Below, in pieces: positions 13,023-17,784 of a DNA stretch of 17,784 nucleotides. Each line of letters starts with the position of its first letter. Positions within the stretch are counted from its first letter, which is position 1. The position numbers and the translations under genes were made by a program. The stretch is from an uncultured Clostridia bacterium (GTDB lineage Bacteria > Bacillota > Clostridia > Christensenellales > Aristaeellaceae). Location of the stretch: NCBI GenBank assembly GCA_937907055.1, contig CALCTW010000066.1:1-17784 (forward strand). Direction: 5' to 3'. A model generated the notes under the pieces. It was not told the origin of the DNA. It saw only the letters and a program-made list of their open reading frames with translations, and did not search any database.

Positions 13023-14072
13023 ATGTCCAATATCGCAGTACTTACCAGCGGCGGCGACAGCCCCGGAATGAACGCGGCCGTTCTGTCCGTTGCCAGAAAC
13101 GCTGCCTATTACGGCATGTCCCTCATCGGCATCAAGCACGGATATAACGGTCTTCTTGGCCGCAGTGAAAATCCCGAGGATGATTTCACCAAACTGAATC
13201 TGGATACGCTTCTGGATATCGCGGATCTGCCCGGCACCTATCTGCGTACCGCGCGCTGCCGTGAATTCCTGGATCCCGCCGTACGCGAAAAAGCCGCGAG
13301 GACGCTGCGTCAGCTGGATGTCAGCGGTCTGGTGGTCATCGGCGGCGACGGTTCCTTCCACGGCGCGCAGCGTCTGTGCGAACTGGGCATCCCCTGCATC
13401 GGTATTCCCGGCACCATCGATAACGACCTGGCCTACACCGAGATGACCCTCGGTTATGATACCGCCGTCAATGTGTGCGTGGACGCCGTCCGCGCCATCC
13501 GTGCCACCTCCCGTTCTCACGATCGTCCCCACGTTGTTGAGGTCATGGGCCGCAACTGCGGTGACATCGCGCTGACCACCGCCGTCTCCACCGGTTCCGA
13601 GATCGTCATCGTTCCCGAAGCCAAGTGGAAGGTGGATGATATCGCCAACCGCCTCAACAAGCTGATCGCCATGGGCAACACCCGCGCGACCATCGTGGTG
13701 GCTGAAGGCTGCTGGGAAAGCATGGCTCCCTTCGATGTGTACAAGTTCCTGCTGCCCTACGGCAAGCAGGTCTATCAGGGCGAACCCATGACCAGCAATC
13801 GTCTGGCCAGCGTGCTCAAGCGCAAGTGCGGCATGGTGGAAGTGCGCAACACTGTCATCGGCTACACCCAGCGCGGCGCCACCCCCACCGCCCGTGACAG
13901 CGCTTTCGCCTTTGAAGCCGGCGCGGCTGCCATTCAGCTGCTCAAAAACGGCATCGGCAACCAGGTCATCGGCGTCAAGAACGGCCGCACCTTCTCCATC
14001 GGCATCGATGAAGCCCTGGCGCAGAAGCAGCGCTTCAACAAAAAGCTCTATAATCTGGTCAACACCCTGTAA
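13023..14072 (+). CDS. pfkA: ATP-dependent 6-phosphofructokinase
   Basis: A 349-residue glycolytic enzyme that phosphorylates fructose 6-phosphate with ATP. LTSGGDSPGMNAAV (7-20) binds ATP, and IGGDGSFHGA (106-115) has Gly110, where pyrophosphate-using enzymes have Asp. IPGTIDND (128-135) holds the catalytic Asp133 and has Gly, not Lys, before TID, again the ATP type. TSRSHDRPHVVEVMGRNCGD (162-181) is the substrate site. Two features are unusual. The fructose-6-phosphate histidine of E. coli (HIQRGG) is Tyr281 here (YTQRGA). About 24 extra residues (about 230-260) lie before MTSNRLASVLKR, making the protein longer than the usual 320. ATG 13023 has AAGGAG 9 bases upstream; an upstream in-frame ATG at 12960 lies at the transcription start and is not used. 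Monocistronic, with its own promoter and terminator. Confidence 0.93.
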   Translation: MSNIAVLTSGGDSPGMNAAVLSVARNAAYYGMSLIGIKHGYNGLLGRSENPEDDFTKLNLDTLLDIADLPGTYLRTARCREFLDPAVREKAARTLRQLDVSGLVVIGGDGSFHGAQRLCELGIPCIGIPGTIDNDLAYTEMTLGYDTAVNVCVDAVRAIRATSRSHDRPHVVEVMGRNCGDIALTTAVSTGSEIVIVPEAKWKVDDIANRLNKLIAMGNTRATIVVAEGCWESMAPFDVYKFLLPYGKQVYQGEPMTSNRLASVLKRKCGMVEVRNTVIGYTQRGATPTARDSAFAFEAGAAAIQLLKNGIGNQVIGVKNGRTFSIGIDEALAQKQRFNKKLYNLVNTL

Positions 14073-14086
14073 GGTGGACCGGTCCG

Positions 14087-14115
14087 CGGCGTATCCATCC
14101 GGATGCGCCGTTTTT
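14087..14115 (+). terminator. Rho-independent terminator after pfkA
   Basis: CGGCG-T-ATCC, loop ATCC, GGAT-G-CGCCG: a 10-bp stem with one G-U pair, followed by TTTTTCTTTC. It begins 15 bases after the pfkA stop codon and ends about 34 bases before the SDR start. Confidence 0.85.
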
Positions 14116-14148
14116 CTTTCTTCATCGTCATCAATCAGGAGGAAATTC

Positions 14149-14853
14149 ATGTTTCAGGATCAGGTAGTCGTTGTCACCGGCGGCGCGCACGGGATCGGTC
14201 TGTGCATCGCGGAATCATTCCGTCAGCAGGGCGCGAAGGTCTGCGTGATCGATATCCGCGAAGGGGATCATTACGTGGGCGATATCAGCAAAAAGGAAGT
14301 GCTGGAGCAGTTCGCGCGGCACGTGATCGAAAAATACGGACATGTGGATCATCTGATCAACAATGCTGTCCCGCTCATGAAGGGACTGCAGGAATGCACT
14401 TATGAGGAATTCCAGTACGCCCTTGCCGTGGGCGTCACCGCCCCCTTCTATCTCACCAAGCTGTTTGCCCCTTATTTCGCGAAAAACGCGTCGGTGATCA
14501 ACATTTCCTCCTCGCGGGACCGTATGAGCCAGCCGCAGACCGAAAGCTACACCGCGGCCAAGGGCGGCATCGCGGCGCTGACGCACGCGCTGGCTGTCAG
14601 TCTGGCCGGGAGGGTGCGGGTCAATTCCATCTCCCCCGGCTGGATCGATACCGATTATACCGAGTACACCGGTCCGGATGCCGATCAGCAGCCCTGCGGA
14701 CGTGTGGGCAATCCGAAGGACATCGCGGAAATGGTGCTCTTCCTGTGCAGTGAAAAAGCCGGCTTCATTGACGGCGAAAACATCACCATCGACGGCGGAC
14801 AGACCCGCCTGATGATCTATCATAACGATCATGGATGGCACCTGGACGCCTGA
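14149..14853 (+). CDS. Short-chain dehydrogenase/reductase (SDR) family oxidoreductase
   Basis: A 234-residue classical SDR, a soluble NAD(P)-dependent alcohol or ketone oxidoreductase. TGGAHGIG (10-17) is the dinucleotide-binding loop. The acidic residue Asp35 after the second strand (CVIDI) favours NAD(H). NNA (71-73) is the structural motif. The catalytic set is Ser120-122 (ISSS), Tyr134 and Lys138 in YTAAK. The C-terminal part has SPGWIDTDYTEYTG and GENITIDGGQT. The substrate cannot be named. ATG 14149 has AGGAGGA about 6 bases upstream. The open frame extends into the end of pfkA but that part is not coding. It lies just past the pfkA terminator without a clear promoter, so it may be expressed by read-through; it ends at a bidirectional terminator. 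Confidence 0.9.
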   Translation: MFQDQVVVVTGGAHGIGLCIAESFRQQGAKVCVIDIREGDHYVGDISKKEVLEQFARHVIEKYGHVDHLINNAVPLMKGLQECTYEEFQYALAVGVTAPFYLTKLFAPYFAKNASVINISSSRDRMSQPQTESYTAAKGGIAALTHALAVSLAGRVRVNSISPGWIDTDYTEYTGPDADQQPCGRVGNPKDIAEMVLFLCSEKAGFIDGENITIDGGQTRLMIYHNDHGWHLDA

Positions 14854-14860
14854 ACAAATA

Positions 14861-14906
14861 AAAAGAGGCTGTGATAGAACACATCTGTTCCTTCACAGCC
14901 TCTTTT
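14861..14906. terminator. Bidirectional terminator between convergent genes
   Basis: AAAAGAGGCTGTGA (14861-14874) pairs with TCACAGCCTCTTTT (14893-14906). Inside, GAACA and TGTTC form a further 5-bp stem around loop CATC, with a 2x2 mismatch between the two stems. A run of A on one side and T on the other lets it end both the SDR (plus) and the YdcF-like gene (minus). Confidence 0.93.
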
Positions 14907-14913
14907 GTTTGCT

Positions 14914-15519
14914 TCAGACCTCAAAATCCGGGATCACGCCGTTTTTCACATACATGATCAGATTTCTGGCTTCGTTATTGATCAGTTTGACACCTTCGGG
15001 GATCTCCTGCCAGTGCTCCCGTCCGCCGCGCGGATCCTCCGCGGGACAGGGGCTGACCTCGATATGCCTCGGGAAAAAGTACCGCGCGATCTGCAGCGCG
15101 CGCCGCATATGGAACGGCGCGGTCACCAGCAGCACACGCTCCACCCGGTTCAGCATCACCTCACGCTGCAATACCAGCATGGCGCACAGGATGTTTTCGA
15201 TCGTATTGACGTAGGTATTCTCCACCCAGATGTCCTCTTCCGGCACGCCCATCCCGATCGCGGTCAGGCTCATATGATCCGCCTCGCTGACGGTATGCCC
15301 GGGCGTGGTCGTCGTGATCCCGCCGCACATCATGATCTTCGGCGCGCGTCCGGCCTGATAAGCCGCGACAGCCGACGGCACGCGGTTCCGCATGGCTTTT
15401 CCGCTGCCAAGCACCATGATGCAGTCCGCGCTCTTTCCCTGATCCTCCAGCCCTTCAAACAACAGCCGGTCAAGGATCTCCGGTGTCAGCTGCTCTTCGT
15501 CGATCTCGCTCACCCACAT
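14914..15519 (-). CDS. YdcF/DUF218 family protein
   Basis: A 201-residue protein of the DUF218 (YdcF/SanA/ElyC) family. The family includes cell-envelope proteins linked to vancomycin permeability and to polysaccharide precursor balance, but the biochemical activity is not settled. The diagnostic blocks are ADCIMVLGSGKAMRNRVPSA (31-50), PKIMMCGGITTTTPGHTVSE (60-79, the GG-x-E type motif), NTYVNTIENI (about 105-114) and VLLVTAPFHMRRALQIARYF (129-148). Unlike SanA or ElyC there is no membrane anchor, so a cytoplasmic location is likely. ATG 15519 has GGAGG about 10 bases upstream. The gene is monocistronic, with a strong promoter and the bidirectional terminator. Confidence 0.85.
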   Translation of the reverse strand: MWVSEIDEEQLTPEILDRLLFEGLEDQGKSADCIMVLGSGKAMRNRVPSAVAAYQAGRAPKIMMCGGITTTTPGHTVSEADHMSLTAIGMGVPEEDIWVENTYVNTIENILCAMLVLQREVMLNRVERVLLVTAPFHMRRALQIARYFFPRHIEVSPCPAEDPRGGREHWQEIPEGVKLINNEARNLIMYVKNGVIPDFEV

Positions 15520-15551
15520 ACCTGTTTTCCCTCCATTTCCTTCCTCTTTTC

Positions 15552-15579
15552 ATTATACACACGGAGGTCAGGTTTTCAA
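15552..15579 (-). promoter_or_regulatory. Promoter of the YdcF-like gene
   Basis: On the minus strand TTGAAA (15579-15574), 16 bases, then a consensus TATAAT (15557-15552). The predicted leader is about 25 bases and contains the ribosome site. Confidence 0.72.
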
Positions 15580-15619
15580 TATCGCGTCTTTTCTTTTATC
15601 TTCTGTCATTCAGCGAAAC

Positions 15620-15653
15620 AAAAAAACAGAGCGAAGGTCTCCCTCCGCTCTGT
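15620..15653 (-). terminator. Rho-independent terminator of the ABC exporter operon
   Basis: On the minus strand ACAGAGCG and CGCTCTGT pair over 8 bp, with a 1x1 mismatch and a further 3-bp GC stem around a 4-base loop, followed by six more T. It starts about 12 bases after the permease stop codon. Confidence 0.93.
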
Positions 15654-15664
15654 CAAAGCATTGT

Positions 15665-17278
15665 TTATCCAAGATGACTGAACCGTTCGCATCCCTTGGT
15701 ACGCAGCCACTTTTCCTGCAGGAACACGACACCGCACAGCAGCAGCGTTACGATACCGGTCACGGCATAGGACGGGATCAGATCCGAAATCAGGAACCCG
15801 GCCGCGAGATGCACAAGGGTTACCGCCAGACCGAGCAGCAATATCACAAATACCTGCATATTGGATTTGATCAGCACCGTTTCACTTGTCCATTTCAGGT
15901 CCGCGTGACGGATGCCCTGGATCAAGCCCATATCCGCGGTAAAGAAGCAGAAGGCGGTTGTGAACAGCAATCCGGCAATGATATTCAGCACCGGCAGCTG
16001 CAGCATGACATCAAAGATGATAAGCAGGATCGCGGCCGGCACCAGATTCAGGATCACATGCAGATCGCGCTTGCTCTGAAGGATCTTCCGCGGCGAGACC
16101 GGCATGGTCTGCAGGATCCAGATATTCTTGCCTTCCAGTGAAACGGAAGGCAGGGAGATGCAATTCAGGCTCACGATCAATCCGATCACATGGGGCGCGA
16201 TATAGGGAATCAACTGCCCCAGCTCAGGGATCTGCGCTTTAGCCTGATTGATCTGCCCGATGATCCCGGAGCCGAGGAACAGAAGCGCGACAGCGCCCAG
16301 TACCATGAGGATAATACCGAACCCGGCATTCATCAGATAGGTGGCGTTGGAAGTAAAACGCTTCAACTCGCGCATGAGCAGTGCCTGATAAACACCATGC
16401 TGTCCTTCGTGACGGACCGCGGCGTTCTTTTTCTTCTCATGCGGCTTTTTCAGCAGCATCCGCATATAGGTGCGTTCCATCAGCAGCAGACACAGCGCGG
16501 TCATGCCCGCCGTCACGCCGGTGAAGATCAGCATCCCGTTTCCCTGTCCGGCACCGGCCTGTCCCAGCGCGTACAGAAGACCGACGTACTTCTGCACAGC
16601 GTCACCGATCGCGGCCAGGTTTTCAGCCAGTGTATCAAAAATGGACGAAAGATTGAAGCACACATAGTAATACAGCGCGAAGAATCCGACCGCGAGCACC
16701 GCGGTGATGATCCCTTTGCTGCGGATGCGGGTCGCGATCAGCGCGACCACCCATCCCAGCACACATGTGATCACCGTCACAAACAGCGCGATCACAAAGA
16801 GCAGCAGGATGCCAAAGACCGCGCCCAACGGTGTCGTGCTGCCGATCAGGATCGCGAAGAGCACCGACGGCAGCCACACGATACCGCTGTACATCAGGCT
16901 CAGCAGATAGACCATCACCAGACGGGAAAGCAGGATATGCCCCGGCTTGATGGGCATGGCCAGCAGACTCTCGTTATCCTTGGGCAGATACAGAGAAGAA
17001 TAGGTATTGAATACACTGCCGAAAATGCCGAAGAGGATCGAGAACCCGCCCATCGCGGCAAAATAGACCCACTGCATTCCTTCGCCCATCTGTTCCAGAA
17101 CAAAATGAATCCCGACCGCGAATGAAAGCATGATACCGGCCATGATCATCATCAGGATCCCAAATCCGATGAATGTGCCGATGATCTTGCCTTTCGAATT
17201 CGGTTTATTGGTCTTCCGGCTCACAAAGTAGTTCCGGAAGCACTCCAGTAACTGTTTTTTGATCAGCGTTCCGAGCAT
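15665..17278 (-). CDS. ABC-2-type exporter permease (putative)
   Basis: A 537-residue integral membrane protein with roughly ten or more hydrophobic segments in two sets (about 33-58, 68-90, 110-200 and 212-230; then about 330-355, 380-395, 420-460 and 480-530). The sets are split by a charged cytoplasmic loop, KKPHEKKKNAAVRHEGQHG, near 285-305. The fold and the pairing with an ATPase without its own membrane domain suggest an ABC exporter of the large ABC-2 group. The segment LYLPKDNESLLAMPIKPGHI (94-113) is the kind of cytoplasmic loop seen in putative ABC exporters of Clostridia. ATG 17278 has GGAGG 8 bases upstream and lies 3 bases after the ATPase stop codon, so the two are translationally coupled. 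The substrate is unknown. Confidence 0.82.
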   Translation of the reverse strand: MLGTLIKKQLLECFRNYFVSRKTNKPNSKGKIIGTFIGFGILMMIMAGIMLSFAVGIHFVLEQMGEGMQWVYFAAMGGFSILFGIFGSVFNTYSSLYLPKDNESLLAMPIKPGHILLSRLVMVYLLSLMYSGIVWLPSVLFAILIGSTTPLGAVFGILLLFVIALFVTVITCVLGWVVALIATRIRSKGIITAVLAVGFFALYYYVCFNLSSIFDTLAENLAAIGDAVQKYVGLLYALGQAGAGQGNGMLIFTGVTAGMTALCLLLMERTYMRMLLKKPHEKKKNAAVRHEGQHGVYQALLMRELKRFTSNATYLMNAGFGIILMVLGAVALLFLGSGIIGQINQAKAQIPELGQLIPYIAPHVIGLIVSLNCISLPSVSLEGKNIWILQTMPVSPRKILQSKRDLHVILNLVPAAILLIIFDVMLQLPVLNIIAGLLFTTAFCFFTADMGLIQGIRHADLKWTSETVLIKSNMQVFVILLLGLAVTLVHLAAGFLISDLIPSYAVTGIVTLLLCGVVFLQEKWLRTKGCERFSHLG

Positions 17279-17281
17279 GCT

Positions 17282-17784
17282 TTATTCCTCCAGACCCAGG
17301 AAAACACTTTCCAGTGAAGCGTCGCCGCGCACTTCATCCATGGAACCGGAGCGGATCAGCTTACCGTCCTTGATGATGGCCACACGGTCGCACAGCTTTT
17401 CCGCCACCTCCAGCACGTGGGTGGAGAAGAAAATGGCGCCGCCTTTATCACACTTGTCGCGCATCATCTGCTTCAGGGTGTGCGCGGCGATCGGGTCCAG
17501 ACCCACGAACGGTTCATCCATCAGGATCAGTTCCGGATCATGCATCCACGCGGCAATGATGGCCAGCTTCTGCTTCATGCCGTGGGAATAACTCGCGACG
17601 GATTCGGACAGATCCTTCGCCAATCCCAGCGATTCCGAAAGCGCGGTGATGCGCTCCTTGCGCGTCTGAGCATCCACCCCGTAAATATCCGCCACAAAGT
17701 TCAGATACTTGATACCGGTCATGAATTCATAAAGATCCGGGTTATCCGGAATATACGCCATCTTTTTCTTGCAGCCGATGGGAT
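17282..17784 (-). CDS. ABC exporter ATP-binding protein (3' part; runs off the window)
   Basis: The C-terminal 167 codons of an ABC ATPase that drives the permease encoded next. The frame is open to the window edge, where the sequence reads PIGCKKKMAYIPDNPDLYEF; Walker A is beyond the edge. The Q-loop region has YIPDNPDLYE, with Asp where many ATPases have Gln, as I recall for this exporter subfamily. The signature is the variant YSHGMKQK instead of LSGGQ. Walker B is LILMDEP, followed by the D-loop VGLDP, and the H-loop is FFSTHVLE. The protein ends in VFLGLEE. An internal ATG (17761) is not a start because homology continues upstream. The substrate is unknown. Confidence 0.9.
   Translation of the reverse strand, partial: PIGCKKKMAYIPDNPDLYEFMTGIKYLNFVADIYGVDAQTRKERITALSESLGLAKDLSESVASYSHGMKQKLAIIAAWMHDPELILMDEPFVGLDPIAAHTLKQMMRDKCDKGGAIFFSTHVLEVAEKLCDRVAIIKDGKLIRSGSMDEVRGDASLESVFLGLEE

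Noticed and set aside
12996..14150. A 384-codon minus-strand open frame opposite pfkA
   Set aside because: Shadow of pfkA, with repetitive DG/HG-rich translation and no family resemblance.
16190..17125. Plus-strand open frames opposite the ABC exporter permease
   Set aside because: Gln/His/Asp-rich antisense translation of a membrane protein; no start signals.
1..17784. CRISPR arrays, tRNA or rRNA genes, IS elements, prophage or attachment sites
   Set aside because: No spaced direct repeats, cloverleaf sequences, transposase-like proteins or terminal inverted repeats were seen by eye in any interval.

Overview
The window is a stretch of ordinary bacterial chromosome, GC-rich and densely coded. 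It looks like a Gram-positive anaerobe of the Clostridia (Bacillota). The evidence is strong AGGAGG-type ribosome binding sites, an indolepyruvate:ferredoxin oxidoreductase, an RqcH-type NFACT protein, a TrpX-like ABC importer, and three Sec signal peptides cleaved before A-E-E or A-E-G. An uncultured gut or rumen lineage is plausible, but I cannot place it at genus level. No tRNA, rRNA, CRISPR array, insertion sequence or phage gene was seen. No gene-free gap exceeds about 250 bases.

Left part, all minus strand (1-7880). This holds the first 313 codons of iorA, a ybaK-type Cys-tRNA(Pro) deacylase, and a 75-residue protein of unknown function. Next is a three-gene operon transcribed from about 4878 downward: a secreted class-3 lipase-like hydrolase, a GNAT acetyltransferase and a PfkB-family sugar kinase. 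The kinase is interrupted at codon 44 by an in-frame TAG. A second operon (7880 to 5026) encodes an ABC importer: substrate-binding protein, then permease, then ATPase. A strong 13-bp hairpin separates the first two genes, and a terminator follows the last.

Middle, plus strand (8109-14853). rqcH (ribosome-associated quality control) faces away from the ABC importer. Then comes udk-NAGPA-ppa, in which the signal peptide of the phosphodiester glycosidase is encoded inside the 3' end of udk. A histidine phosphatase, pfkA (6-phosphofructokinase) and a short-chain dehydrogenase follow. Terminators lie after ppa and after pfkA, and a bidirectional one separates the SDR from the convergent gene.

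Right part, minus strand (14914-17784). A YdcF/DUF218 protein has its own promoter. An ABC-2-type exporter pair (permease plus ATPase) follows, with the ATPase running off the window edge.

Most of the content is housekeeping: nucleotide salvage, pyrophosphate removal, glycolysis, translation quality control, amino-acid fermentation and transport. I found no convincing new multi-gene system. The most notable points are the amber codon inside an otherwise intact pfkB-family gene in a window where none of 18 visible genes ends in TAG, the 68-bp udk/NAGPA coding overlap, an apparently unlipidated importer binding protein, and several palindromes placed at transcription starts.
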